Part shown: positions 27,302-37,525 of the stretch, piece after piece
Position numbering within the stretch: position 1 is the stretch's first letter
Layout of the letters: every line of letters begins with the position of its first letter
From: Aquilaria yunnanensis
Lineage: Eukaryota; Streptophyta; Magnoliopsida; Malvales; Thymelaeaceae
Direction of reading: 5' to 3'
Assembly (NCBI GenBank): GCA_039654915.1
Contig: CM077599.1
Coordinates: 4,032,501 to 4,096,500 of the forward strand
Length of the DNA stretch: 64,000 nt
The notes under the pieces: generated by a model
Told to the model about the DNA's origin: nothing
The model's input: only the letters and a program-made list of their open reading frames with translations
Databases searched by the model: none
Program-made: the position numbers and the translations under genes

Positions 27302-30300
27302 TGTGGCAACGTCGGGTTTTCGGGAGTCGCCACCAATCAGTTTTCTTAGGTCGATTGGTCACCTTAAAATTGGTCTGCGAGAGTTCGGGGATCGGGAGTA
27401 CGGTTACGTTAAAACAACTTTGTTAAAACGCCCAAAAATTGGCACCTTAGTTGATTTTAATTTTGTTTTGCTTTGCTTTTAAATAATTCTCAGTTAATTT
27501 TCAAAATTAGAAATTTTAACTGGATTAGTCGAAATGTGGATTTCTAAATTAATTAATTTGTATGAAATTTTATACTTCCGAACCATGGACTCTGCCGAGT
27601 CATTTGGACACGGAAGATTTGATTCCGAACCATGGACTCTACCGAGTCATTTGGACACGGAATTTGATGAAGTTTTAATCAATTCAATCCATATCGTAAA
27701 TATGGATTTTTATCTTTTTATTTAATTTATTTAATTTTAAAAGTTAATATTTTCCAAACCGTAGATCCTGCCGAATCATCCGGATATGGAATTTAATATC
27801 CAAGCCATGGATTCTAACCGAATCATCTGGACATGGATATGATCCGTCTTATGATTTCGTTATTTAATTTTATTTATATTTTTTAATGATTTTAGCTAAT
27901 ATCCAAGCCGTGGATTCTAACCGAATCATCTGGACATGGATTTTATGATCCGTCTTAAGACGGATTTCTAATAATTTGATACACATTTAAGGCATTACAA
28001 CAATTAAAATTAAACTATTCTAAAAAATAAATAAATAAATATCCTAAATTACATCTTTAAGTGAATTTAACGATTAAATCTAATACATGGTTAAATAATC
28101 AAAGAAAGAAAGGAAACAAAAAGAGAAAAAAGAAATAAATCTGCTATCAGGGAGTGATCTGCAACCAAAAAGAAATAGTTAGTGGCTCATAGGAACAAAA
28201 TAGAAAGTTGGATAACTAAGTTAAAATTATACCTAAAAGGAGTTGCTTAAATTGGGTGACAAAAAAATGACTCTTTAACAAAAAATTTTTTAAAATCCCA
28301 GATTCAAGAGCATAAGTACAACAATGTAGTACAAAGTTTTGGAGTTTGAAGATTTCTTTCGTAAGGAAGGAAAAATCTAATGAAACAATGTTCATTGCAA
28401 AATGGTTCATAAAAATGGAGAAATAGTTGAAGTAATTTCACATGAAACTCTTGTGGAGTTTTCATCTAACATAGGCCACATGGCAGGGGCATAGCTTGCT
28501 TTGCTCAGAACTTAGTTAAACCCTAACTTAAAAAAAATAGCTACTGCGCTCTAATCTGAGGCTAGCCAAACTCTGGGCAGTAAATAGGTAGTTCACATGA
28601 AGGTTATTAGCCACCCAGCATCATACGGTACCCCAAATATCAATCCTCAGAACTTCATCACTTGGAATTCTTAGAACTATAAATGACCTTGCATATGTAT
28701 AAATTTCTTATTCTTTGATATAATTCATGTAATGTCTCATGTACGCCACACTCAACTAAACATATGAAGTAAACACAACACAAACAGTAGTTCTAGTGTC
28801 CAGTCCTATAGACAAAACAAAATTTCTGTGTTCTCTGAAATCTTAACTTTGATAATCCAATATTGAAACCTTAGCCCCAATAAAATGCAAGAACTTTCCT
28901 TCAGACGTTATAACGATGATAAATGACTGTTAGGAAATGGCTAACATGCTGGATTTCAGCGTCAAAGAAGAATAATCCGAAAAAATGTGGATAGCTTTTA
29001 ATCAGAAACCAAGCGCATGATGATCTTAAATTCACTGCTAATACACAGCAACAAAGAAAACATTCATAAATAAATCCTGTAAATACCCAGAAAGTTACCT
29101 TCAAAAATTTTCTAGGAGTTTTCTCCTTAAGCCCAAACACAGGTGAAAAAGAAACTTAACCACTGAAGAAAAATTTAGAAGACTTGATTGCCCCATAGGT
29201 CATTAAAGTATTCTAATGACAACTAACCCATTCCAGCTCCAACAACTACATGATAACAATAAAGGAGGAAGAAAAAACCGATCCCTAGGATTTGAAATTT
29301 TTTTTTTATTTTTTTCAAGTCAAGATTAAACAAAACATACATAAACCAAAGCAAGTTGAATTCAATAACAACATAAATACCAGAACAACACAATTACCAA
29401 TAGAAACAATAGACTTGGCAATAAAGAAAATATGAGCATAAAAAAATAATAAAATAATAAAAAAATAAAAAATAAAAAAATTAAATAGACATTTTAACTT
29501 ATATTCCTATGTCAATTTACTAATTAAATTGACGCATGGCCAAACCATTAGATAAACAAAGAACAAAAAGAGAAAGAATTAAAAAAAATGTTGTCAGTAA
29601 CTTATTTACAAAACAGAGAAGGTTTCGGGACTTGAATGAATGAAAGAAAAAGATTAGGGGCTGAACAAGGGTTGTACCAAACAAGGAAAAAAATTCAGAT
29701 TTCTGGCGGGTCGGGTCGCAATTCTTCAGAACGGGTCGCGTGAGTTTTCGTTTCGATTCTCCTTCGACTTGGCGTTTCACCGGTGATGACGGCGTCTGGC
29801 GAGGTGGCGATGGCTGGGGAGCTGCTGTCGGCGACGGCAGGGCGCTGCAGCGAAGGGGACGGCAAGGTGAGGCTGACAGAGACGACGCGGCGGCGAAGGG
29901 ACGGCGGGGCGAAGCTGACGGAGGCGACTCGGCTGTAGGTGGAGGACGACGCGCCGGTAGTCGCGAGGAGAGGGAAGACCGAGAGTCACAGCGAGAGCTG
30001 GAGGATGTCGTGGCAGAGGGAATACAGTGAGAGATCTGTCCGTTGTTCCGTCCAGGAGAGAAGAGAGCTTAGAGGGGGAGGTGAGAGTTAAGAGAGAGAG
30101 ATCAAGATTGAGAGCCAGAGAATATGGAGTTCTGTGAGAGTGTCGTGGGTGGTCGAGGGGAGCAAGCTGTGTGTGTAAGACGAGAGAGTTGTCTGTTAAA
30201 TATAAAAGAAAAGAAGGCAGGAGAAGGATCCAGAGAGTCTCTGGATAAGGCCTCGGCAGGCTCAACTGGGGGAGGGATTTATCTAATTAATTAATTTTTT

Positions 30301-30571
30301 AAATTTTTTTTCTAATTAATTAATTTTTTTAAAATTTTTTTAAAAATTTTTTTTTTTTTTAGTTTAATTTTCTTTTCTTTTCATCATCATTCATTTTCAT
30401 TTCATTTTTTTTTTTAAATCTTTTTAGTCACACGTATAGATATATATAAATACCTATAAAACTAAATGTCCAACCCTAAACTAATTGTTATCAATATATA
30501 TTATTTTTTTTATAATTTTTTTTTTTAATTAAAATTTTTTAATGAAGGTCGGATGAAATTGGGTGTCAACA
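27302..30571 (-). repeat. 3' LTR of the retrotransposon (left copy)
   Basis: 3270 bp. In element orientation it starts TGTTGACACCCAATTTC and ends GTTGCCACA. It is collinear with the right LTR at a constant offset of 22307 bp up to at least 30265; the two then differ by about 28 bp in an A/T homopolymer region. Only three base substitutions were noticed elsewhere (near 27543, 29767 and 30554). It contains a GC-rich block (about 29700-30270) and an inner set of about 37-bp degenerate repeats (27570-27950). Confidence 0.95.
27570..27950. repeat. Degenerate 37-bp-type repeats inside the LTR (left copy)
   Basis: Five related blocks of the form CC-x-A-x-CC(A/G)TGGA-x-TCT-x(3-4)-CGA(A/G)TCAT(C/T)(T/C)GGACA(C/T)GGA occur within about 400 bp; the same set recurs at 49880-50260. 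In element orientation they sit near the 3' end of the LTR. Each block has partial dyad symmetry (CCATGG, TCC...GGA) and may form small hairpins. The function is unknown. Confidence 0.7.
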
Positions 30572-30584
30572 GCTGCCCCCCTTT
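30572..30584 (-). promoter_or_regulatory. Polypurine tract (plus-strand primer site)
   Basis: On the minus strand AAAGGGGGGCAGC lies directly against the TG start of the 3' LTR. This is the expected position and composition of the polypurine tract that primes second-strand synthesis. Confidence 0.85.
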
Positions 30585-30679
30585 GCATGCTTCATGGGAC
30601 ATGATGTATGCAAAGTAGTTACCAAATTTCGTCCGTCTTAGCTAGCCGTTGAGATCCTTCTCGCCGCCTAAACCATGTG

Positions 30680-33600
30680 GTTAAGGAATATTCTTTTAGA
30701 ACCTTAACGATAGGAAAAGTTCCTATCGTTGTAAGATGGACTGATTGATTATTTGTTTGAGGTTAAGGAAAGGTCCTTAGAACCTCAACGATAGGAAAGG
30801 TTCTATCGTTGTAAGATGGACTGAATGATTGATTATTTGTTTGAGGTTAAGGAAAGGTCCTTAGAACCTCAACGATAGGAAAGGTTCTATCGTTGTAAGA
30901 TGGACTGAATGATTGATTGTTTGTTTGAGGTTTAAGGAAAGGTCCTTAGAACCTCTAACGATAGGAAAGGTTCTATCGTTGTAAGATGGACTGAATGATT
31001 GATTGTTTGTTTGAGGTTTAAGGAAAGGTCCTTAGAACCTCTAACGATAGGAAAGGTTCTATCGTTGTAAGATGGACTGAATGATTGATTGTTTGTTTGA
31101 GGTTTAAGGAAAGGTCCTTAGAACCTCTAACGATAGGAAAGGTTCTATCGTTGTAAGATGGACTGAATGATTGATTGTTTGTTTGAGGTTTAAGGAAAGG
31201 TCCTTAGAACCTCTAACGATAGGAAAGGTTCTATCGTTGTAAGATGGACTGAATGATTGATTGTTTGTTTGAGGTTTAAGGAAAGGTCCTTAGAACCTCT
31301 AACGATAGGAAAGGTTCTATCGTTGTAAGATGGACTGAATGATTGATTGTTTGTTTGAGGTTTAAGGAAAGGTCCTTAGAACCTCTAACGATAGGAAAGG
31401 TTCTATCGTTGTAAGATGGACTGAATGATTGATTGTTTGTTTGAGGTTTAAGGAAAGGTCCTTAGAACCTCTAACGATAGGAAAGGTTCTATCGTTGTAA
31501 GATGGACTGAATGATTGATTGTTTGTTTGAGGTTTAAGGAAAGGTCCTTAGAACCTCTAACGATAGGAAAGGTTCTATCGTTGTAAGATGGACTGAATGA
31601 TTGATTGTTTGTTTGAGGTTTAAGGAAAGGTCCTTAGAACCTCTAACGATAGGAAAGGTTCTATCGTTGTAAGATGGACTGAATGATTGATTGTTTGTTT
31701 GAGGTTTAAGGAAAGGTCCTTAGAACCTCTAACGATAGGAAAGGTTCTATCGTTGTAAGATGGACTGAATGATTGATTGTTTGTTTGAGGTTTAAGGAAA
31801 GGTCCTTAGAACCTCTAACGATAGGAAAGGTTCTATCGTTGTAAGATGGACTGAATGATTGATTGTTTGTTTGAGGTTTAAGGAAAGGTCCTTAGAACCT
31901 CTAACGATAGGAAAGGTTCTATCGTTGTAAGATGGACTGAATGATTGATTGTTTGTTTGAGGTTTAAGGAAAGGACCTTAGAACCTCTAACGATAGGAAA
32001 GGTTCTACCGTTGTAAGATGGACTGAATGATTGATTGTTTGTTTGAGGTTTAAGGAAAGGTCCTTAGAACCTCTAACGATAGGAAAGGTTCTATCGTTGT
32101 AAGATGGACTGAATGATTGATTGTTTGTTTGAGGTTTAAGGAAAGGTCCTTAGAACCTCTAACGATAGGAAAGGTTCTATCGTTGTAAGATGGACTGAAT
32201 GATTGATTGTTTGTTTGAGGTTAAGGAAAGGTCCTTAGAACCTCTAACGATAGGAAAGGTTCTATCGTTGTAAGATGGACTGAATGATTGATTGTTTGTT
32301 TGAGGTTTAAGGAAAGGTCCTTAGAACCTCTAACGATAGGAAAGGTTCTATCGTTGTAAGATGGACTGAATGATTGATTGTTTGTTTGAGGTTTAAGGAA
32401 AGGTCCTTAGAACCTCTAACGATAGGAAAGGTTCTATCGTTGTAAGATGGACTGAATGATTGATTGTTTGTTTGAGGTTTAAGGAAAGGTCCTTAGAACC
32501 TCTAACGATAGGAAAGGTTCTATCGTTGTAAGACGGACTGAATGATTGATTGTTTGTTTGAGGTTTAAGGAAAGGTCCTTAGAACCTCTAACGATAGGAA
32601 AGGTTCTATCGTTGTAAGATGGACTGAATGATTGATTGTTTGTTTGAGGTTTAAGGAAAGGTCCTTAGAACCTCTAACGATAGGAAAGGTTCTATCGTTG
32701 TAAGATGGACTGAATGATTGATTGTTTGTTTGAGGTTTAAGGAAAGGTCCTTAGAACCTCTAACGATAGGAAAGGTTCTATCGTTGTAAGATGGACTGAA
32801 TGATTGATTGTTTGTTTGAGGTTTAAGGAAAGGTCCTTAGAACCTCTAACGATAGGAAAGGTTCTATCGTTGTAAGATGGACTGAATGATTGATTGTTTG
32901 TTTGAGGTTTAAGGAAAGGTCCTTAGAACCTCTAACGATAGGAAAGGTTCTATCGTTGTAAGATGGACTGAATGATTGATTGTTTGTTTGAGGTTTAAGG
33001 AAAGGTCCTTAGAACCTCTAACGATAGGAAAGGTTCTATCGTTGTAAGATGGACTGAATGATTGATTGTTTGTTTGAGGTTTAAGGAAAGGTCCTTAGAA
33101 CCTCTAACGATAGGAAAGGTTCTATCGTTGTAAGATGGACTGAATGATTGATTGTTTGTTTGAGGTTTAAGGAAAGGTCCTTAGAACCTCTAACGATAGG
33201 AAAGGTTCTATCGTTGTAAGATGGACTGAATGATTGATTGTTTGTTTGAGGTTTAAGGAAAGGTCCTTAGAACCTCTAACGATAGGAAAGGTTCTATCGT
33301 TGTAAGATGGACTGAATGATTGATTGTTTGTTTGAGGTTTAAGGAAAGGTCCTTAGAACCTCTAACGATAGGAAAGGTTCTATCGTTGTAAGATGGACTG
33401 AATGATTGATTGTTTGTTTGAGGTTTAAGGAAAGGTCCTTAGAACCTCTAACGATAGGAAAGGTTCTATCGTTGTAAGATGGACTGAATGATTGATTGTT
33501 TGTTTGAGGTTTAAGGAAAGGTCCTTAGAACCTCTAACGATAGGAAAGGTTCTATCGTTGTAAGATGGACTGAATGATTGATTGTTTGTTTGAGGTTAAG

Positions 33601-34179
33601 GAAAGGTCCTTAGAACCTCTAACGATAGGAAAGGTTCTATCGTTGTAAGATGGACTGAATGATTGATTGTTTGTTTGAGGTTTAAGGAAAGGTCCTTAGA
33701 ACCTCTAACGATAGGAAAGGTTCTATCGTTGTAAGATGGACTGAATGATTGATTGTTTGTTTGAGGTTTAAGGAAAGGTCCTTGGAACCTCTAACGATAG
33801 GAAAGGTTCTATCGTTGTAAGATGGACTGAATGATTGATTGTTTGTTTGAGGTTTAAGGAAAGGTCCTTAGAACCTCTAACGATAGGAAAGGTTCTATCG
33901 TTGTAAGATGGACTGAATGATTGATTGTTTGTTTGAGGTTAAGGAAAGGTCCTTAGAACCTCTAACGATAGGAAAGGTTCTATCGTTGTAAGATGGACTG
34001 AATGATTGATTGTTTGTTTGAGGTTTAAGGAAAGGTCCTTAGAACCTCTAACGATAGGAAAGGTTCTATCGTTGTAAGATGGACTGAATGATTGATTGCT
34101 TGTTTGAGGTTAAGGAAAGGTCCTTAGAACCTCTAACGATAGGAAAGGTTCTATCGTTGTAAGATGGACTGAATGATTG
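30680..34179. repeat. Tandem array of about 40 copies of an 86-bp unit
   Basis: Units such as those starting at 30927 and 31013 repeat every 86 bp (a few of 84-85 bp, mostly GAGGTTAAGG instead of GAGGTTTAAGG) and are nearly identical across 3.3 kb. The leftmost copies are the most diverged. Each unit contains the dyad AACGATAG-N8-CTATCGTT and a second, overlapping inverted pair GAACCT/AGGTTC, so a transcript could fold into alternative hairpins. The array lies between the LOG ORF and the 3' LTR, in the 3' untranslated region. That is where Ogre elements are known to carry hypervariable tandem repeats that can seed satellites. Confidence 0.95.
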
Positions 34180-34282
34180 ATCTCGAGGCAAAGGTTCCAT
34201 CCTTAAAACCCCGATGATGAAAATTGATTGTTTTCGAGGCAAAGGTTCCATCCTTAAAACCCCGATGATGAAAATTGATTTT
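34180..34282. repeat. Two copies of a 52-bp-type repeat
   Basis: CGAGGCAAAGGTTCCATCC-type units occur twice directly beside the 86-bp array. They share the CGAGG-x-AAGG and ATTGATT words with it, so they may be a diverged relative of the main unit. Confidence 0.75.
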
Positions 34283-34826
34283 GAGGCTAAGGAGCTTTCC
34301 TTAGGACCTCGAGCGAAATTTATATGAAAGTAATTGAAATTGGAATAATTTTCTTCGAAAGTGTGAATTTTCATAATAGGTGAGTGCAAAAATTTAAACT
34401 TCGATAAGATGAGTGAATCTTGGTGATGACAATAACACTGACAAATTATGTGAAGGGAACGGATGTTTGGAATCAATATCCAAGGTTCATCTAATATTTT
34501 CTTCAGTAAATATAGATTCCCTTGTGAGATATGTCATCCAAATAAGGTTAAAGCTTAACTACCCCAAAATGTTATGCCTAGTAGACCTAATAGGATGCGT
34601 CTCAAGAGTAATAAAAATTACTCTTTACTTAGCCATTCCAACCTAAAGGCATTGTCCCATGGTTTTAATATCAGCATGGACGAAACTATCTTATAAGAAA
34701 AGAAATTCCTTGAAAAGAAAAACTGAAACGCGAAAGAAAATGCTGATAATAAAACTAAAGGACAAGAAAAACGGATCAGATCGCTTCTTTCTTCCACAAT
34801 ACTTCAACAGGGTGAGTAGAGGACCA
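34283..34826. other. Retrotransposon 3' region without a recognised gene
   Basis: AT-rich sequence between the LOG ORF and the repeat array. I see no domain or conserved frame in it. It is probably the 3' untranslated part of the LOG transcription unit or of the genomic RNA. Confidence 0.5.
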
Positions 34827-35456
34827 TTATGGGAGTGAACTGGTCGGAAAAGACTGTCGTGTCCAGTCTATCTGAATCATTGCTGGATCTGGTTCAGGAA
34901 CAAAAGCTTGTATTTTATCTAGCAATTCTTCAGCAGTTGTTGCGGATATTATGATTCGCCGTGCCACTCTTGATATGAAATTCTTCTGCATAGCATAATC
35001 CATAAAAGCTATCAGACCTGTAAAGAAATTGTTAACATTTAAAAGCCCAATGGGTTTCTTATGCAAATTAAGTTGGGCCATGGAAGCAATTTGAAAGACT
35101 TCTCCCAACGTGCCAAAACCACCTGGTAGAGCGATAAAAGCATCAGCATTTAAAAGCATTTGTAACACACGCTCTTGCAAATTTTTAACCACTAATTCTT
35201 CTCCAATCGTACCCCCAGAAACAAATTTCAAAGGTCCAGGGATGATGCCCAAAACTTGACTTCCTCCTAAAGATGCTGCTGATGCTACACCTCCCATTAA
35301 TCCGACACTACCTCCTCCATAAACTAAATGTATTTTTCGCTCAGCTAATACTCTACCCAAATGGTTGGCTGCCTTTAAATACTCTTCATCTTTTCCAGGA
35401 AAAGCCCCAGAAAATACACAAATACTTCGGGATTTACGAGTTGGGGTTTTCTCCAT
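34827..35456 (-). CDS. LOG-type cytokinin riboside 5'-monophosphate phosphoribohydrolase carried by the retrotransposon
   Basis: Uninterrupted ORF of 209 aa from the Met at 35456 (a further 29 in-frame codons run up to an ATG at 35543). LOG enzymes cleave cytokinin nucleotides to free active bases plus ribose 5-phosphate, mainly in cytosol and nucleus. Visible: ICVFSGAFPGKDEEY, the Rossmann-type loop YGGGSVGLMGG, and the signature PGGFGTLGE (residues 111-119 from this start), which fits PGGxGTxxE with the catalytic glutamate. Also visible are AQLNLHKKPIGLLN and FISRVARRIIISA. Length matches the plant family (about 210-225 aa). The start at 35456 is preferred because CTATAAAT (35490-35497) lies just upstream and family members begin here. 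Host LOG genes have several introns and this ORF has none, which points to capture through a spliced RNA. Departures from consensus include VFSGAF for VFCGSS and NLQER for GMHQR (Arg kept). Enzymatic activity is plausible but unproven. Confidence 0.9.
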   Translation of the reverse strand: MEKTPTRKSRSICVFSGAFPGKDEEYLKAANHLGRVLAERKIHLVYGGGSVGLMGGVASAASLGGSQVLGIIPGPLKFVSGGTIGEELVVKNLQERVLQMLLNADAFIALPGGFGTLGEVFQIASMAQLNLHKKPIGLLNVNNFFTGLIAFMDYAMQKNFISRVARRIIISATTAEELLDKIQAFVPEPDPAMIQIDWTRQSFPTSSLP

Positions 35457-35489
35457 TCCTATCCTTATCCTTGTGAGAAAAGAGGATAT

Positions 35490-35497
35490 ATTTATAG
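35490..35497 (-). promoter_or_regulatory. TATA-like box of the LOG ORF
   Basis: CTATAAAT on the minus strand, 34 nt before the preferred ATG. The same octamer precedes three of the four neighbouring Cys4 ORFs, which supports a real promoter element. Confidence 0.55.
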
Positions 35498-35586
35498 AGA
35501 TGAAGAGATAAGGCAATAATTTTATTTTCAAGAGTGGATACATTATTGCCAGCTATACACAGTAGTCACGAGTATGACTCTGGTCA

Positions 35587-35915
35587 GGTATGGGTACACT
35601 ATCGTTAAAAGAGGAGGAAAATTTTCAAAATAGCTGCTAGCATGTACAGTAGTCACTACTGTAGCTTACGTCAGGAGTAGGTATGTGATTGTTGGAAGGG
35701 AAGGAAAATTTCAAAAGTGGCAGCTATATACAGTAGTCCGTGTCAGGAGTGGGTACATTATTGCCAAAGGGGAGGAAAATTTCAAAAGCGACAGCTAGCA
35801 CGTATAGTAATCGTAACTATGGCTCATGTCAGGAGTGGATACATTATAGCTGAAAGGGGAGGAAAATTTCAAAAGCGACAGCTAGCACGTACAGTAATCG
35901 TGACTTTGATCCTCG
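35587..35915 (-). repeat. Four imperfect copies of a 70-88-bp promoter-like spacer module
   Basis: Blocks beginning (plus strand) CAGGAGTGG-x-TACATTAT and continuing GGAGGAAAATTTCAAAA and CAGCTAGCACGTA recur four times. Related words (TACATTATTG, CAGCTTATATGTACAG, CATCTTCCACTG) occur once in each spacer between the Cys4 ORFs. The array therefore looks like an expanded spacer lying upstream of the LOG ORF in its reading direction. Confidence 0.75.
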
Positions 35916-35956
35916 TCTTCCACTGGCTTTGCGTCCAGTAATGGCTTCAATGCTTT

Positions 35957-36505
35957 CTATGAATCGGTGATTTGCATCTCATCTAGCTTTCTCACAAACT
36001 GGCAAACAGGGTCGTTTAGGGTCAGATTCCCAAGACTGTAACGATCTCGTTCTTTTTGGAAAATTATCCATAATCCAACAACCTCAAATTGCACTATTCC
36101 ACAAGAATGCGCTTCAAGAACCTCTCGAATATCTTCTAGAGATTCCTTACGCAAGCCATTCTTAATGAATCTTATTCTATCATTACGATTTCTGGTGATC
36201 ACTCCTGGAGCACGACATTTATTGCCGCAAATCCACCATCCACAATTATGACAAACGCCTAGCCTCTTTGCTCTTCTTTTTTTGGCATAAGCGCTTTTAC
36301 CAAAGCCGGGCATACGGGGAAAGAACGCTTCGGGAACTTCACCAGCTGAACGAACCTTAGCTTCAATTAGCCACCGCACATTATCAGGAATGCCTTTGTG
36401 CATAAATACTCTGAATCGTTCACATCTAGCTTGATAAATCTTTTTAAGAACATTTATTGGGAAGGAAGGAAAATACTTTCGTAGGGCGGAAAGAGAAGAC
36501 TCCAT
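35957..36505 (-). CDS. Cys4 zinc-finger-like basic protein A (carlavirus NABP-like), retrotransposon cargo
   Basis: 182 aa from the Met at 36505, aligned end to end with the three upstream copies; a longer frame to 36520 has no ATG. It is the most diverged copy in the finger. Layout: a helical N-terminal half (ALRKYFPSFPINVLKKIYQARCER, KGIPDNVRWLIEAKVR), the stretch GKSAYAKKRRAKRLG, a C-x2-C-x4-C-x3-C motif (CHNCGWWICGNKC), FIKNGLRKESLEDI, and a C-terminal SLGNLTLNDPVCQFVRKLD. The order 'glycine, basic nuclear-signal-like patch, Cys4 finger, short G-x-x-x-x-N then FI-x-x-G' is what I recognise from carlavirus cysteine-rich nucleic-acid-binding proteins, which bind nucleic acid and can suppress RNA silencing. 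Function here is inferred. It lies downstream of the other copies and upstream of the LOG ORF. Confidence 0.8.
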   Translation of the reverse strand: MESSLSALRKYFPSFPINVLKKIYQARCERFRVFMHKGIPDNVRWLIEAKVRSAGEVPEAFFPRMPGFGKSAYAKKRRAKRLGVCHNCGWWICGNKCRAPGVITRNRNDRIRFIKNGLRKESLEDIREVLEAHSCGIVQFEVVGLWIIFQKERDRYSLGNLTLNDPVCQFVRKLDEMQITDS

Positions 36506-36564
36506 TGATGAAGGAGGCAAAGAAAGAAATTAGTGATTGTAGGAAACGAACATAACTAACACAT

Positions 36565-36572
36565 ATTTATAG
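36565..36572 (-). promoter_or_regulatory. TATA-like box of Cys4 ORF A
   Basis: CTATAAAT on the minus strand, 60 nt before the ATG at 36505, in a block shared with copies B and C (TTTCGTCA or TTTCATCG just before it). Confidence 0.5.
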
Positions 36573-36721
36573 TGACGAAAGGGATAATGCGTTTATTACA
36601 CTTACAGAAGCAAGTACATTATTGTCAAAAGAAAAGACAAATGACAGCTTATATGTACAGCAATCATGACTGTGGCTCTCATCTTCCACTGATTTATGTC
36701 TAGTAACGGCTTCAATGCCTT

Positions 36722-37270
36722 CTATAAGTCGGGGATTTGCTTCCCATCCAGTTTTCTCACAAACTGGCAAACAGGGTCATTAAAAGTTAGATTTCCAAGA
36801 CTGTAACGATCCTGTTCTTTACGGAAAGTCCACCATAAATCCATAATTTCCCATTGCACTATTTCACAAGAATGTGTTTCAAAAGTTAATAGGATATCAT
36901 CCAAAGATTCCTTACGCAGGCCATTCTTGATGAATTTTCTTTTATCTTCATGATTTCTGGAGATGTATCCTAAAAAGCGACATTTAGTATTACAATTCCA
37001 TCGTCCACATTTATGACAGACACCAAGCCTCTTTGCTCTTCGCTTTTTGGCATAAGCGCTTTTACCAAAGCCGGGCATACGGGGAAAGAACGCTTCTGGA
37101 ACTTCACCAGCTGAACGAACCTTAGCTTCAATTAGCCACCGCACATTGTCAGGAATGCCTTTGTGCATAAAGACTCTAATCCTTTCACATCTAGCTTGGT
37201 AAATCATTTTAAGAACATTTATTGGGATGGAAGGAAAGTATTTTCGCATGGCGGAAAGAGTAGAATCCAT
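36722..37270 (-). CDS. Cys4 zinc-finger-like basic protein B (carlavirus NABP-like), retrotransposon cargo
   Basis: 182 aa, intact. Same layout as copy A: GKSAYAKKRRAKRLG followed by CHKCGRWNCNTKC (C-x2-C-x4-C-x3-C), then GYISRNHEDKRKFIKNGL. By eye about four fifths of residues match copy C. Differences are scattered rather than clustered, with no stops or frameshifts. The start ATG follows a purine/pyrimidine leader similar to that of copies C and D. The copies recur at about 0.8-kb intervals and share spacers, so they arose by tandem duplication. Compared with carlavirus proteins (roughly 100-130 aa) these are longer at both ends, so they may be a domesticated or older branch rather than a recent viral insertion. 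Confidence 0.8.
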   Translation of the reverse strand: MDSTLSAMRKYFPSIPINVLKMIYQARCERIRVFMHKGIPDNVRWLIEAKVRSAGEVPEAFFPRMPGFGKSAYAKKRRAKRLGVCHKCGRWNCNTKCRFLGYISRNHEDKRKFIKNGLRKESLDDILLTFETHSCEIVQWEIMDLWWTFRKEQDRYSLGNLTFNDPVCQFVRKLDGKQIPDL

Positions 37271-37375
37271 TGATAAAAGAAGAATTTGAGAGAAGAGATG
37301 AAGAAATCAGTTATTGTAGGAAACTGAGAGTCAGAGAGTATTGCATCCGCTACTTAACCGGAAAGAAGAACACGC

Positions 37376-37383
37376 ATTTATAG
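37376..37383 (-). promoter_or_regulatory. TATA-like box of Cys4 ORF B
   Basis: CTATAAAT on the minus strand, 106 nt before the ATG at 37270. A CCGGTTAAG-x-(A/G)GCGGAT block found also upstream of copy D lies between it and the ATG. Confidence 0.5.
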
Positions 37384-37525
37384 CGATGAAAGGATAACGT
37401 GTTAATTACGCTTACAGGAACAAGTATATTAAAAGAAAAGACAAATGACAGCTTATATGTACAGGAATCATGACCGTGGCTCTCATCTTCCCCTGATTTA
37501 TGTCCAGTAATGGCTTCAATGCCAT

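Noticed and set aside
29777..30265. 162-aa open frame repeated in both LTRs (also 52084-52572), on the element's sense strand
   Set aside because: It lies in the GC-rich part of the LTR, is low in complexity and matches no domain. Its identity in both copies follows from LTR identity.
30680..34179. Regular repeats that might suggest a CRISPR-like array
   Set aside because: The units are contiguous with no unique spacers, and the context is a plant retrotransposon; it is a tandem satellite-like array.
36567..36770. Second-frame open stretches after the ends of Cys4 ORFs B, C and D (also 37350-37574, 38157-38369)
   Set aside because: They resemble each other only because the DNA was duplicated. 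The one checked (36567-36770) starts at TTG, not ATG, and copy A has a stop in this frame.
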